Shown: one piece after another, positions 10,982-23,842 of the stretch
How positions within the stretch are numbered: the stretch's first letter is position 1
How the letters are laid out: the number at the start of each line of letters is the position of its first letter
Assembly (NCBI GenBank): GCA_026120185.1
Contig: JANUWF010001479.1
Span: 434,001-498,000, forward strand
DNA from: Voacanga thouarsii
Taxonomy: Eukaryota > Streptophyta > Magnoliopsida > Gentianales > Apocynaceae
Length of the DNA: 64,000 nucleotides
Direction: 5' to 3'
Notes under the pieces: generated by a model
Told to the model about the DNA's origin: nothing
The model's input: only the letters and a program-made list of their open reading frames with translations
Database searches by the model: none
Program-made: the position numbers and the translations under genes

Positions 10982-11374
10982 ACTTTACATTTTTGTACAA
11001 TAATTTAGTGTAATAATATCAAGTATTACATTTATTAAAAGTATTTTAGTTCCTTTATTAAAAGTTCATTAAATGAGATTTTTACTCTCTATTTCCACTT
11101 ACTTTTGGCCAACTGGCACTTGAAAATTTTGTACTAAATCTAATCCTTCAATTTCTCTTCTATTGCTTTCCTTTACTTTATAAAAAATTAATCTAAATAT
11201 TTGAAACTCAAACTCTCCATTTTCTCTCCTTTCCTCCCTTTTCGTTTCCTTCAATCCAAACAGGTTGCAGATGAGATTAGACTTCTTCAAGTATTGAAGT
11301 ATTGAAAAGTGGATTAAATTTCTTCTGAAAAAAGGACTCTTTTAACTCATTAGCAAGAATTCCTTCACTTTGGA

Positions 11375-11760
11375 ATGGTTACTATTTGGTATTTTAAGAA
11401 TAAGTCTCGATCAGTGGAGCCTACTCCTCCCTTGGAAGAGTTTCGTAACAGCATGAATAGAACTGTTAAACCTTATTGGAATATTAGCATTCGAAGAAAG
11501 CTGAATCGGACCCCCAACCATTTACCTGAAAGATGGCAACCTCTTATTTTTGGTTGGGTTAAGATTAATTTCGATGTGCCTTAGCTTATGCAACGTGTTT
11601 GGGGCAAAAGCTTTAGCAGCCTTCCATTCTGTCAAGATTCATGTAGATCGCAAGTTTTGCAAGGTGATTCTTGAAGGAGATTCCCTAATGTAATTCGAGT
11701 ACTAACATGGATTGGGAAGTTAAAATGATATTCCCACTACTCAAAATGCTCTCTATTCTA
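11375..11760 (+). pseudogene. RNase H-like (RVT_3) fragment, probably of LINE origin
   Basis: The reading frame 11375-11584 ends with ERWQPLIFGWVKINFDVP, matching the W-x-P-P-x-G-x-x-K-x-N-x-D start of plant RNase H-like domains found at the ends of non-LTR retrotransposons and in related domesticated genes. After a stop the homology resumes in other frames with AKALAAFHSVKIHVDRKFCK and ILEGDS, the typical second half of the domain. Frameshifts and a stop show it is dead. The catalytic region between the two blocks is missing or degraded. Confidence 0.6.
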
Positions 11761-12182
11761 GAAAGGAATGAAAAATCATGTTTATTCTTAGAGTTTGCAA
11801 TCATGATGCTTGTGGGTCGCCGATCTTTTTCTCTGACTTCTTTCTCCACTCTCTTCCACTCTTACAGAGTCGCTGCATGTCCCTTTACTCCTCTCTTTTT
11901 CTTCTTTTTAATATTTTCCTTTCCTAAGTAAAAGGTTTATTAATACAGTTTTCCTGTTGTTCTCTGTGTGATAGGGTGATACTTCCACAATATATTTTAC
12001 TAGTTGTGATGAAATGCAAGGGTGATAATTTATTTATTTAAAAAAGAAAATACAACCCTACTCTTTAGTCATGAAAAACATATTTTAGTTTAGTTTAAGA
12101 TCAAGATTGAGTATTTCTAATAATATTGTGCTAATTTATCAACTACCATAAGTAAATTGATGAGATAATTATAACTTTATCA
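11761..12182. other. Intergenic DNA, no feature seen
   Basis: T-rich sequence followed by AT-rich sequence. No coding or structural signal is supported. Confidence 0.4.
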
Positions 12183-12420
12183 TACTTCATCCATCTTAAA
12201 AAAGATATCAATTTAACAAATAATATATAGATTAAGAAATTATTAAAATTTATATAATTATAATAAAAAATTATTATAATATCTTTAAATAAAAATAAAT
12301 TTTCATTAATTAGATTAAAAATATACGTAATAAATATATTTTTAATTTATAAAATTAATAAATATTTTAATATAATAAAAATAAAAATTTTTGATATTTT
12401 TTTTTAGGACAAATAGAGTA
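12183..12420. mobile_element. Stowaway-like MITE, 238 bp
   Basis: The left end TACTTCATCCATCTTAAA and the reverse complement of the right end, TACTCTATTTGTCCTAAA, form an imperfect terminal inverted repeat of the Stowaway type (consensus near CTCCCTCCGTCCC). A TA dinucleotide lies at both ends, as expected for Tc1/mariner-type insertion. The interior is AT-rich and noncoding. It sits about 400 bp upstream of the gene at 12824. Confidence 0.65.
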
Positions 12421-12514
12421 GACAAGGAACTTAAACTATTTTAGTTACTGAACGACTTGAGCTGTGAAAACTTTGTCCCAAACAAACTCTAGAGTTTCTA
12501 CACCGTAACTCTGT

Positions 12515-12600
12515 GGCCCATTTCCCAAGTGAGTCCTAACAAAATGATCTGGCTAATATGGAGCCCATGAAAGCCAGTGGACAATAGACACCATGGCCCA
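12515..12600. promoter_or_regulatory. Site II-type TGGGCY promoter elements
   Basis: Three GGCCCA/AGCCCA motifs occur at 12515-12520, 12562-12567 and 12595-12600, which is TGGGCY on the other strand. Such site II elements are frequent in promoters of plant housekeeping and organelle-protein genes. They lie about 220-310 bp before the ATG at 12824, and a TATATA run follows at about 12640. Confidence 0.5.
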
Positions 12601-12823
12601 TGCAAAATGAGGTCCACTTATATTTAGAAACCTATATCATTATATACTCTGCCTCAGAAATGTAGCAAAAAAATTTTTTATCATTTCAAACCATTCAAAA
12701 GATTTTCAAAATTCACAAGCTTCCTGTAACGGTCTCTGTCCTTTCTTCCTCTCTGGTTTCTCTACTGTTCTGATCAAATTGATTCCCATTCCCGCACCTC
12801 TAAGTTTTTATAGCCAAAAAAAA

Positions 12824-13495
12824 ATGGAAATTTCTGCTCTGCCGAGGGTATTTGAACAAAAATCCTCTTGGATTTGTAGTCCCTGTAATCTATTTTCAGT
12901 CCATCAAGGGAGATTAGTTTTGGTTTCGCATCGGCATTGTCCCTTTTTTATGCAGAAATCCCAGATCCAGAAATCAATTACTTGTGCAAGAAACAAGAGA
13001 AGACAATATGGGTCCGCAAGATCAACGAAGCTCATGCTTGAATCAGCCTATTACATTGCATCCAAGCTTAAGATTTTGCCCGAGCCGTTGGATTTGCTTA
13101 TAAAAGAATTTGGCAATGTTGGTGGAAATGGGGGTGGATTTGGGTTCTCGAAAGGCTCTGGGTGGGGAGGCTTTGATGGATGGGGGAGGAGAAAAAGCAG
13201 AAGAAAGATGGAATTCTTGGGCATTTTGCTAATTTTTGGTCTTGGAATTTGGTTGATTTTGGATAAAGAGTTGACTACTGATGTGTTCTTGAGGGTTTTG
13301 GGTTTGTCGCTATTTGGCTTTTCAATGTATGGATGGAGGACAGGGTATAAGGATTGGATTATGGGTTTTTCTTCTTGTGCTGTTTTGCTAGGTTTGGCCC
13401 GTTTGGCTTCGAAGAAAGAAGAATTTCAGAGATGGATGAAGAAGTTTGGGGCTATGAAAGTGAGCTTGAGAAGTAGAAAACGAAGAGTATTCTGA
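12824..13495 (+). CDS. Probable plastid-targeted membrane protein, 223 aa
   Basis: Single-exon frame from the first in-frame ATG; the open frame extends upstream only through a TTG. Residues 1 to about 55 are rich in Ser, basic and hydrophobic residues with almost no acidic ones, as in chloroplast transit peptides. Residues 98-121 are Gly/Phe/Trp-rich (GGNGGGFGFSKGSGWGGF), followed by a basic patch, GRRKSRRK. Three hydrophobic segments follow at about 130-146, 152-171 and 176-194, and the C-terminus is basic (SLRSRKRRVF). This layout suggests a thylakoid or envelope membrane protein, but I recognise no named family. Site II elements upstream fit a nuclear gene for an organelle protein. Function is unknown. 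Confidence 0.8.
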   Translation: MEISALPRVFEQKSSWICSPCNLFSVHQGRLVLVSHRHCPFFMQKSQIQKSITCARNKRRQYGSARSTKLMLESAYYIASKLKILPEPLDLLIKEFGNVGGNGGGFGFSKGSGWGGFDGWGRRKSRRKMEFLGILLIFGLGIWLILDKELTTDVFLRVLGLSLFGFSMYGWRTGYKDWIMGFSSCAVLLGLARLASKKEEFQRWMKKFGAMKVSLRSRKRRVF

Positions 13496-15155
13496 AAAAG
13501 CTACATTACGTATAGTTAGCTATAGAAGTAGTAAAAGAAGAGTATTGTGAGAAGGAAGCTACCTTTTTTTTTTTTTTTTTTTTGGCTGAATGAGAGGGAA
13601 GCTACATTACCTATAGGTTTACAAGTTTGAGTTCTTTTGTATTTTTTACAATGAGAGGCATTATGGTTTTCCTGGTTTTTGAAATGTCCATACAATATGC
13701 AGAAAATGATGATATCATCTTCTCCTGGAAGGGGGGGGTGTGAATGTGTTCCTGTTTTAAGAGTTTTGGTTGAAGAAGGTGAAAAGGAGATAGAAATGTT
13801 CTCGGCTTTATTTTTGTCTTCCTGTTTTCTTCGGTCCAAAGTTGACAGTGACGCTTTTGCCAGCAACCATTCCAGTAAAGAACACTACAAACGTCCATTA
13901 GTGATGGACAGTAAATTCAAGAGGTCTATAAATTTGTCTGTCATTGTGAGTTGTAACGGATCCTTTCTGTTCATTACTTATTTATCACATGCGTCACGAT
14001 TCATATATATTTTTGTTCAAGCACAGAAGAGCTTTGTTAGTCTCCGCAGAGGAAAATGGAACAAAAAACTTTAGTGTGAAATTTCACTAGAACAAGTTGA
14101 GAAGAACTGTTAAGAATTCTACATAGGCAACAATACAGCTGAAACATATTTAGTCTGGCAGTCAAAATCTCAAGAAAAGCCTACATGAGAGACCTTGACA
14201 CCAAATGCTAATTGGGCTTAGACAAGCTCAGTATACAGCAAGGTGATGGCTTCATGCAACTAGCAATTTGGAATCAAAAGAACCCAGAGGCTTCTAAGTT
14301 TGCAAATATTCGTATCAATTACTGTCGCGTATATCCTGCGGTGGCATGAGGTTATCTGCTATCTGCATGATTGATAACAGGAATCAATAACGGTCTAGCT
14401 ATAGGGGGTGAGTGGGGCTTTAGAATATGAAAAGATAAAATGTGGAACCTATAAAAGATAATAAATAAAAACTATTAGTTTTAGAATCAAAAATATCTTC
14501 TTTTTTTTATCAGAAAAAAGTGTCAATAGCCACATTTTCTGATGGGAACCTGCAGGCTCCAAAAACATAACCACCCCGTACCTCACTCTCTAGTTTGCTA
14601 CCTTGTGTCCCCCAGAGTACAAACTCCCAGAAATGTCTCGTGAAGATTCATGTATGCTCTTTCCCAAGGAAGGAATTCACAAGGAATCATGAATTGTCAA
14701 ATGATAAAGCAAACCCCTTAACTGGGACACTAAAATCTCATGAATTGTTACTGGTCTAACTGGTGTGTGCATCATCATAACGAATGAACCACAAATTTAT
14801 TGACCACATCGTGCACATCATGATAGCACTGCAAGAAACATACTGACAAGATTGCCAAGCCTATGCCATCAATATATTCTTCAACACGCTAACTAGAAAA
14901 GCTGAAACAAGCCATATATCGGCAAGCAGATAAACCAAAAAGCACTATATCCCTGAATCCTGATTCATAACATAAGCCTAAGCCCTCTAGGAAATTATGC
15001 AACCGAAGACTTGAATTCCTCCATAAGCAATACCTTGATGAAAGGGAAAAGCAGTTTTTGTACAATTCCGAAGCATCCTGAATTAATCAAAGTTAATATT
15101 GCAAGCTAAAACAATAGTTGTACCTGCATAAAAGGTTTTACAATTTACTGTCCAC
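13496..15155. other. Intergenic and UTR DNA between convergent genes
   Basis: This holds the 3' flank of the membrane-protein gene, a T18-19 run at about 13564-13582, and the 3' flank of the ACD gene on the other strand. Short frames here (for example 13679-14074) show no domain or codon bias. No further gene is supported. Confidence 0.5.
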
Positions 15156-18100
15156 TCATCTAGATGTTGGTATCCTTTTCTTAACAACACCTTCAAAAAT
15201 TCCATCAGATCCAAAGAGAGTTGTTACTTGATGACAGTCAATTGGCTCTGGTAGCTGAAATGAGACTGAAAATTCCCCAGGTGGGCCGAGATTTTGAGTT
15301 TGCATCTGAAACACCATATTGTTCTTGTAAACAGTTTTCTCTCCAGTTGATGTTACTCCCTTGATCATTATTTTCCCATCAGGTTGAACATCATATGTGA
15401 AACCTTGTCATCAGCAAGGACAAAGATCATGTCAATCAACAAAATAGAAAGCAGTTATTATATTAGTTAACTATATTGAATAAAGAATTCCTGATGACAT
15501 TTCATTCATCCAAACCCCAATTACATTTGTCTTCCTTTGTTTCATTCTAATTGTACTGTTTTTTCAAAAACAAGTTTACATAATCTGACAACCAGTTGCT
15601 TTTTGAAATTTATATAAAACTAGATAGGTAGCAGCAGAAGCTCCGAAGTCTGGAATTAAGAGGTTGTGTGATAAATGGATAAAACTTCTGCATAGAATAC
15701 TCGGACTATTTTAGTGAATGACAAGTTCCTGTACCATAACTGATTGATTCTAGCTAAGAGGTGTTCGTAGCATATTGTCTGTTGCAATAAATCCAAAAAT
15801 AGGATTCCAAAGAGCCAAAAGTTTGATACACAATTAGTCACAGTGAAGACCGACACAGAGAGAGAGAGGAAAAAATGCACACATTGATATTGCAAAAACC
15901 TAAAAGCACAAAAACTCTTGACTGCTTTGTAGTTAAAATATTAGGAATATGTTAAAATAAATACAAAATGCAGTGTCAACCTGGCAGAGGCAGCACAAAA
16001 ATAGGTAAATAAAACAAAATTATTGATAACATGAGAATGTTATAGTAGCATCATGAAGGGATGCTGACATGGAATCCAATAATTCAATTCAAGTGGAGGG
16101 AATATAATTGTTGAACATTTCTCAAATAGATCAAATACTCTTCCCAAAGGACAACCAGGAAAAAAATAATAATAAAAAACTAAAAAGAACTTGGTCACAT
16201 AATGGCTGAAGCTGGCATGGGAAAATGTAGAGAATACCCTCAATATTCAAGCTATGAACTAACGCTAAAAAATAATCAATATCTCAGTGTTCAGCAGTTT
16301 CAGCTTCTTCCAAAATATACCAACTCTAAATGCTTGAATTGAAGCTACATGCATCCAAAGAACAAAAGAAATTTGACTCCTGCTTAAGCAATTAAATCAA
16401 ATGCTTTGAATTTCATATTTCAATTTCAACTTTCTCATTTGGGATATTAAAGAGAAGATACTCCTTTATAACAAAATAATATATTTTTTTCTATCAAAGA
16501 AATTTGTTTTGGCCCCATGGAGAATGAACACTTCATCTGAAGGTTCCACCTATGGAAAACTTTGAGCTATTTAACTGATCCAAATACCAAATTAACTTTA
16601 TGCCCTTAGGGTCCCATAGTGGTGGTAAAATCGATATTCATTTGGACGTGGATACAATTAAATGGAGTCCAATGCATTTAAATCCACTCCATTTACATCT
16701 ATTTATCAAATGGATTTGGATGGACATAAATAAATTTTGGATGTCCATTTACATCAATTTTTTTTCTTTCCAATAAATAAACATTTTCTTTTACCATTTT
16801 ACCTTTGTTAATTAAAAAGATTAGTGATTGGACACATGTATTAGTGAAACTCATCACTTAAACCAAATAAATAGACATTCCTTTTTACCACATTAACCTT
16901 GTTGATTAACAAGATTAGTGGTGGGACCCATATGTTAATGGTTATTCATAGATCCATTGGATTATCGTCCAAATTGCCACCCCATCTAGGGTCCCTATCC
17001 CAGAGTGCTCCCAAGAAAATAAAAACACTAACCGATGCAAGTTGCAACTTACCTTGATCCCTAGCCACACCGGGAAGTGAGACACGAAATACATATTCAT
17101 CCTGAGATTCAGCAAGATCTACAGATCCTATAACTGATCCAACTTTCCCCAATGCAGCAGTACCAGTCAGCGCAACTCCACTTTTGGTGGCAGCTACTAT
17201 GCTGTTCCACTCATCATTAGTAGCATGAGAAGGAAGAAATATCATAGTAGGTTGTCCTTCAGAGGTTGGGGTAGGATCTGCTTCTGCTGGTGAAGAATTA
17301 GTGTCATCAGCTGATGTAGTTGCACCACCAAATGGTTGGGGTGGCACACAGCTCAGAGGTAGCACATCAAGAACAGGTTGAGAATCCCAATGCCTAGAGC
17401 CATTATCTTCACCAGTATAACCCCAAGATGAGTAAGAAGCTCTGAAATGGAAATTTTGCGCAAAACTCAGCATACTGAATTAGAAATTATCGAGAAAGAT
17501 AAGAAATTAAACAGGCATTTCTTCCCCACATTGTTACAAAGGTCATTAATCAGTTACAGTCAACTATCAGAAAAACAAACAAAAGTAAAAGGAAAATATA
17601 TTGTCATGAAAGAGTTGACTGCTGAAATGAGTGGAGTACTTTTGCTTTCTTTTACATGTTTTCCTTTCAATTGTGATCCCATTATGACACCCCTTTAAGA
17701 GAGAAAGTGTTCTTAATATTGATCAGAATACAAGTCTATCATACTTGAGAATTGAGTTGGTACAATTGGTTATCTCCCAGGGGTTTAATTCTCACGCGTA
17801 GTATTTTTGGAATTTTCATCCCCTTTCCTCCAAGATAGGATCCCTCCTCTCCTCTCCCCCAAAACAAACTAATAAAAATATAAATAGATGCTATAAATAA
17901 CTAAACTATCATATTTAACAAGAAAATATTCCTTTGTGAATCAAGTCAACAAACACATGCTCTCATGGCAAACTCTATCAATATGCATGTACAGCTATGA
18001 AACATGCAACAAATAAGTTAAAGAAGAATCAACCTCAGAACCAATTAATTATTATTGGTAGAAATAGACGGAATATTACTCTAGAAATTAGGAATCCATG

Positions 18101-20921
18101 GAGAAACAGCCTAACACCATATGCAAATACAAGGCCATAACACACATGAGATATACATGCATAATTTCCTACCTACTGAGAAGTATTTTGACATGCCAAA
18201 CAATTATTGCCACAACATGACAATGAATAAAGAATTCTTCACATGTTATAATAACAGTTCTTTCTAGAGTAATTTCCAACTGACCACAGCTTCCTAATCC
18301 AAAAGACAAACATCATGAATCCTCAGTGAGCTTAGATGTAAAAAATCATCATCCAATAAACCCCAAAAACACACAGTTTCACCATTGGAATTAACAGAAT
18401 TTTAAACTGGGATAGGTAACATCTTTTAGCTATTTAAGCAATGGTAATGGCTACTGTAACCACTTCACTCGTAGAATTATCTTACCAAACCCATTATTGG
18501 ATTTTCCTTTGAACTGGATAAAAGGTAAATTACAATCCCATTAACAAAGAACAATGACATTTGAATAAAATTTGGACCAAAGTGCCAGAAGTCAAAACAC
18601 CCTGCGTGGCAAAAAAGGAGAATGATTCACCATATGGAGCATGAACAAAACTTATACACAATCATCAACATCATGAGAAGGAGGTGGGGCGGGGGGAGGG
18701 AAGGAAAGTAGGAGAGACGTAAGACTGGCCTAAACCAGCAAAATCATTTCAAACTATGGGCGGCAAATCCATTACACATACATATGCTTGTCATATTAGT
18801 CACAAATAAACTGTAGAAAAGCATAACAAGTATATAAGTGTACATAAAAGGCATAAGTTTCTCTTTTCCTATCCAAGCTAAAATTAATCAAGCTGATGAA
18901 AAGAAAAGGAATTAAAAATAATATATTTCAGTGCTCACTAATAACTCAGTTTCTTCTGCATGTATATATGTAAACCAAATAAACAGAATGTGTGTAAAAT
19001 GACAGGTGAAGACAAGGCAAATCCCCAGGATAAGAAGCCACATGAAACCTAGAAGAGAATTAGGACAACTCTTAAGTCATAAGAGAAGAGAGTTAATCCT
19101 CAGTCCAGTTCTTAATAACAAAAAGAACATTCTTGGTGGAAAAAAATGTGAATGAAAGATCCCACTGAATTGAATTGGGTCCATGAGCAATCCCAAAGTT
19201 TCTTTTTGATCTAATCAAAGAAAAAATCTTGTCTTTTTCGCGCCCCTTGCATAACATATTATGCATAGCATCACAATTCCACAAATCTTTGTAGATCTTT
19301 CTTACGTGCCTTGGATAAGGGATCTATAACCCTCTAAGTTTGTGTCTTAACAATAATTCAACATTTCAACTCCAAACTTAGTTTAAACATTTTTTTTTCC
19401 CCTTTATTGTCCCATTGAGTTCTCTGCATTTCTATGTCAATTAAATATCTTGATAAGTGATAATATTCTGATTTACCTTCTTAAACTCCAACATTCTTCA
19501 TTACAAATTCCAGAACACTTGGGCCAATAAACTGCCAAAAGCCAGTCACTAGAATTACACACAACTCTTGTCACAACCCCAAAACATCACTTTTCATTCC
19601 TACTTGTCTCAAATTCTTTAATTGACAAAATTCCTCAATTCAGAAAAAACATGAAGATACACGTATAACGTCCATTTATTTGATGTCTTCCCCATGTGTT
19701 CCTTTTCACCTTTTCTTTTTCCAGATTCCACTACTTCATTACCATTTCTGATAAAGATTGTGTTGTATGCATGCACTAGAATACAACTCTATCAAAACTA
19801 ACCGGAAAATATCCATTTGTAGCCAAGTAAAAAAGAAAAAAGAAAAAAAAAAACATTAAGCAGAAACCACGTGTTTTTGTGTGTGAAGGGAGCGGGGGGA
19901 AGAGGGGTGGGGGGGTGGGGGTGGGAACTGAGGGGTGATAACATTTGCAGATCATTAAAGAATGCAAAGCATCAAACTCAACAAGTGAATTAGTGTAGTT
20001 GCAACTCGATTACCCAAAACCCAACTGTTGATAAATCTCTTAGCAACCCGAATAACAATAACTAGAGCTGGATCATAAATGAAGGTTACTATACATGTTC
20101 CAATGCAATTTTCTTTAATACAACTTCTCCTGGCAACCAACTGAATAGAGATTCACTGCCAGCAGACAAATATCAAGAACCCCTGGCAGCCTTTCAGTCA
20201 CAAGCACTTTCCAACCCGAAAAACCCAGAATTGTATTTGGAGCTGAATAAAGCAGGAGATCTAGTCTATTTTAGCTATTTAAGGAGATACAATATCTTAA
20301 AACCTTCCAACTGAACAGAAGTTAAACCATAAGCCAGCCTATCAATATGGAAGAATGATCCTTGACTAAATATTCGGATCCAATGCCCATAATTTCATGT
20401 AAAAGCCCATATCTATTAAGAAATTTTGCTTCAGCAGAAGAGTATTTCTACATAAACATGAAAGAAAGGAAAGAAAGAATGGATGCCCATGTAGTCTGTA
20501 AGAATTAAATGGAGCATTAAAAAAGAAAAAAAAAAAGATTATCAACGCCTCAATAGATAAGAACCAAAAAAATCCCTCAAAACCCGAGAAAATAAAAAGA
20601 CTATTCCATTTTCTAGCACATCGCAAGAATTTTTCACTACCCTATTAAAACCACCATGATCTTTACAATATAATAGGAGGCAAAACCATAAAGAAATATA
20701 TATACCCATGCTTATCAAACAAGAGCACAGACAAGCAATACAAGAACATAGATATTCAAAACCCACCCGTTAGATTTTCCTCCAATATCCTACCTTTAAC
20801 TTTAAATCGAGCTCAAGAAACGAGAACCCAATACTGGATTCTTCCATATATATGTATATATATAAGCATATGCATATGAATGAAGGATAAAAGAGAAATA
20901 CCCGGGTTGAGAATAAGCCAT
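15156..20921 (-). CDS. Short alpha-crystallin-domain (HSP20-like) protein, 3 exons, 218 aa
   Basis: Predicted join on the minus strand: exon 1 20921-20902 (MAYSQPG), exon 2 17441-17053, exon 3 15403-15156. The introns start GTATTT and GTAAGT and end CAG and AAG, and the phases (2, then 1) keep one frame of 657 nt. Residues 24 to about 70 are Pro/Ser/Thr-rich and probably disordered. From about residue 72 the protein matches the plant ACD family: [26 protein letters not shown], then the FRVSLPGV beta-strand block. Exon 3 carries the last strands and ends KKRIPTSR. The family includes Arabidopsis IDM2 and IDM3, which act with a histone acetyltransferase in active DNA demethylation; this short protein lacks their N-terminal domain, so its role may differ. 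Intron 1 is 3.46 kb and contains a SINE-like repeat. It is divergent to the longer paralog at 30632. Confidence 0.85.
17745..17880 (+). mobile_element. tRNA-derived SINE-like repeat in intron 1
   Basis: TGGTACAATTGG at 17758-17769 fits the Pol III A box consensus TRGYNNARNNGG. GTTTAATTC at 17783-17791 fits the B box GWTCRANNC at 8 of 9 positions, close to the usual spacing. The repeat lies antisense to the host gene. No clear poly-A tail or target duplication could be defined, so the boundaries are approximate. Confidence 0.35.
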
Positions 20922-21511
20922 GTAAGCCAACAGAGAAATATAGGAAAAAGTCTAATACTGGAGAGAAGATAGAAAGACTTCAGCTGCTGAGGCGAGTGTA
21001 GGAGAAATTGAAGCCTTCGTAGATGCATAGAAAATCTTTGAAAAAGGGACCAAGGGCGGTAAAATAATCAGACAATGGTGTTCTTGGACTCTCTTTTGTG
21101 CAGCCATTGCCAAATATTTCATTTTCTCCTACCAAAATTTTCTGATTTATTTTTCTAAACGATATTTATTTCTGTTTTCCTTTTTAGCCCTCAACATCAA
21201 CCTCATATGCACCCTCTTCATTGCCCTCGAGTTTAGGAGTTATCATTTTTATTTTTATTTTTATATTTTTGCTTTGATTTTAGCTTTAAAAGTTAGCTTG
21301 AAAATATTTTTTAGTAATACTTTATCTTTTTCTATTCTAATTTTAAAAATGCGAACACATTTTAATAAATTTAAATTTTTGAAAAAAAAAACTATTTAAG
21401 ATAAAAAGAAAATAAATGTATTGTAAATTAATAATATTTTTAAAAATGTTGTGATAATTAAAACAATTTTAATTTTGAAAAACCAATATAAATATGAATA
21501 ATTTATAACAC
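20922..21511. other. 5' region of the short ACD gene up to Copia-2
   Basis: The sequence from about 20922 to 21070 probably holds the 5'UTR and start region of the minus-strand ACD gene, with CT-rich leader sequence on that strand. The remainder is AT-rich. AACAC at 21507-21511 is the left target duplication of Copia-2. I found no clear TATA box. Confidence 0.4.
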
Positions 21512-21877
21512 TGTTATAAAATTTGGATAGTGTTAGAATAAAATTTACACACTACACATTAATAAAACTCTAACTATTCTTTGCACAAGAATTTCTCTCT
21601 TTCTTTTCTCTCACAATTTTCTCTAATCTTTCTTTCACTAATCTTTCTTTCACAAAATAATAGTGTATTACAAGTTTAGAGAATAGCTCTATTTATAGAG
21701 CTCTAATTAGTGGAATACATCATGACATACATCATCTTCTACTAATCTTAATTAGTGGTGTCTCCACTAAATGGTAGATATCCATAAAAATTTTCTCAAA
21801 TAATTCACATAAATCCATAATTAGTGGAGCCTCCACTAATTAATGGAGCTTCTAATAATTTTAAGATATTCATAACA
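21512..21877 (-). repeat. Copia-2 3' LTR (left copy)
   Basis: It carries the same TATA palindrome and CCACTAATT motifs as Copia-1, plus an extra duplication of TCTTTCTTTCACTAA in the transcribed part that the Copia-1 LTR lacks. Confidence 0.95.
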
Positions 21878-22001
21878 CTCCCCCTTGGATGTCCATCCAT
21901 TACATAAAGAATATGCCTCGTTAAAACCTTACTAGATAAAAATTCAGTGGAAAAAAAATCTAGTGAAGGAAAAAAAGTACACTATTCTATATGTCTGTTT
22001 A

Positions 22002-23600
22002 TTACTCCCCTTGATGAGTTGATTCCTTTAAATCTTTAAACCGACGCATACCGATTTTATATCTCAACTTCTCAAATGTTACAGTCGGTAAAGTCTTCAT
22101 GAAAATATATGTGAGGCTGTCACATGACCGAATTTGTAGCACATCAATTTCACATTTCTTCTGGAGTTCATGAGTAAAGAAGAATTTTGGTGAAATATGT
22201 TTTGTCCAATCTCCTTTAATATATCTTCCTCGTAATTGAGCTATACAAGCTGCATTGTCTTCATAAAGAGAAGTTGGAATATCTTTTATCGATGATAATC
22301 CACAACTTTCTCGGATATAATGAATCATGGATCTTAGCCATACATATTCTCGACTTGCTTCATGAATGGCTATAATTTCAGCATGATTTGAAGAAGTAGC
22401 TACTATATATTGTTTTGTAGAACGCCATGATATAGCAGTATTTTCACATGTAAATAGATAACCCGTTTGAGAACGTGTTTTATGTGGATTAGATAAATAA
22501 CCAGCATCTGCATAACCAATCAATGTTGGGCTGGTTTTATTTGAATAAAATAATCCGATATCAATTGTACCTTGGAGATATCGAAGGACTTGTTTAATTC
22601 CATTCCAATGTCGTTGTGTTGGTGAAGAACTAAATCTTGCTAATAAATTGACATCAAAAGCAATATCAGGTCGTGTATTATTAGCAAGATACATCAATGC
22701 ACCAATTGCATTGATATATGGTACTTCAAGACCAATGAGTTCTTCATCATTTTCTTAAGGTCGGAAATGATCTTTATCCACATTTAATGATCGGACGATC
22801 ATTGGAATACTCAATGGATGTGCTTTGTCCATGTAAAATCTTTTTAGCACTTTTACTGTATATGTTGATTGATGAATAAATGTTTCACTTTCCAGATGTT
22901 CAATTTGTAAACCAAGGCAAATTTTGGTTTTACCAAAATCCTTAATTTCGAATTCTCTTTTTAAATAATCAATTGTTTCTTGGAGCTCTTCAGGAGTTCT
23001 AATAAGATTAATATCACCAATATATATAGCTAATATCACAAATTTAGAACTAGATTTCTTAATAAAAACACATGGACATACCTAGTCATTTTTAAATCCC
23101 GCTTTCAATAAATATTCACTAAGACGTGTGAACCACATGCGCCCAGATTGCTTCAGGCCATATAATGATTTCTGCAACTTGATGGAGTAATTTTCACGAG
23201 GATAATATTTATATGCTTCAGACATATGAAATCCTTCGGAGATTTCCATGTAAATATCATTTTCTAAATTTCCATACAAGTAAGCAGTGACAACATCTAA
23301 TATGCGCATATCTATCTTTTCATATATTGCCAAACTAATAAGATACCGGAGTGTAATAGCATCAATAACAGGAGAATAAATTTCATCATAATCAATACCT
23401 GGTCTTTGTGAAAAACCTTGGGCTACTAACCGTGCTTTATATCGTACGATTTCATTCTTTTCATTGCGCTTTCATACAAATATCCATTTGTAGCCAACAG
23501 ATTTTACACCTTCTGGTGTTCGAACTACAGGTCCGAAGACTTCACGTTTTGTCAGTGCATTTAACTCCGATTGAATCGCATCTTTCCATTACAGCCAATC
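22002..23600 (-). pseudogene. Copia-2 reverse transcriptase-RNase H region (broken)
   Basis: On the minus strand the RT begins near 23600, passes YGLKQSGRMW (about 23130-23160) and continues into 22755-23039. There the catalytic box reads YIGDINLI instead of YVDDINLI, so the first catalytic Asp is Gly. The RNase H part (22697-22002) has an intact frame of 231 codons with TSSNHAEIIA and YEDNAACIAQ and ends just before the polypurine tract. Stops and indels separate the three blocks, so the enzyme is not made from this copy. Confidence 0.85.
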
Positions 23601-23842
23601 TTTTCTATGCCAACATTCATCAACTGATATTGGTTCAGGATCATCATTATCCTATGTGACGTCAAGAGATATATTGTATGCAAATCTATTATCAATAACA
23701 GTTTCTATCCGATTCCAACTTCTACCGGAAGTGGTATAATTGATAGAAATTTCAATGTTACTTTCATCAATTTCTGGTTCTTTGTCATCAGTTCTCTCTT
23801 GGTATTTATCATTCTTTTCTTCAATATGATCTTCTGGATCAT

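Noticed and set aside
12779..12823. Longer start for the membrane protein gene
   Set aside because: The upstream part begins with TTG, not ATG, and adds no transit-peptide feature; ATG at 12824 is the first.
13679..14074. 131-codon frame on the plus strand
   Set aside because: No recognisable domain, overlaps frames on the other strand, and lies in the 3' flank of a gene.
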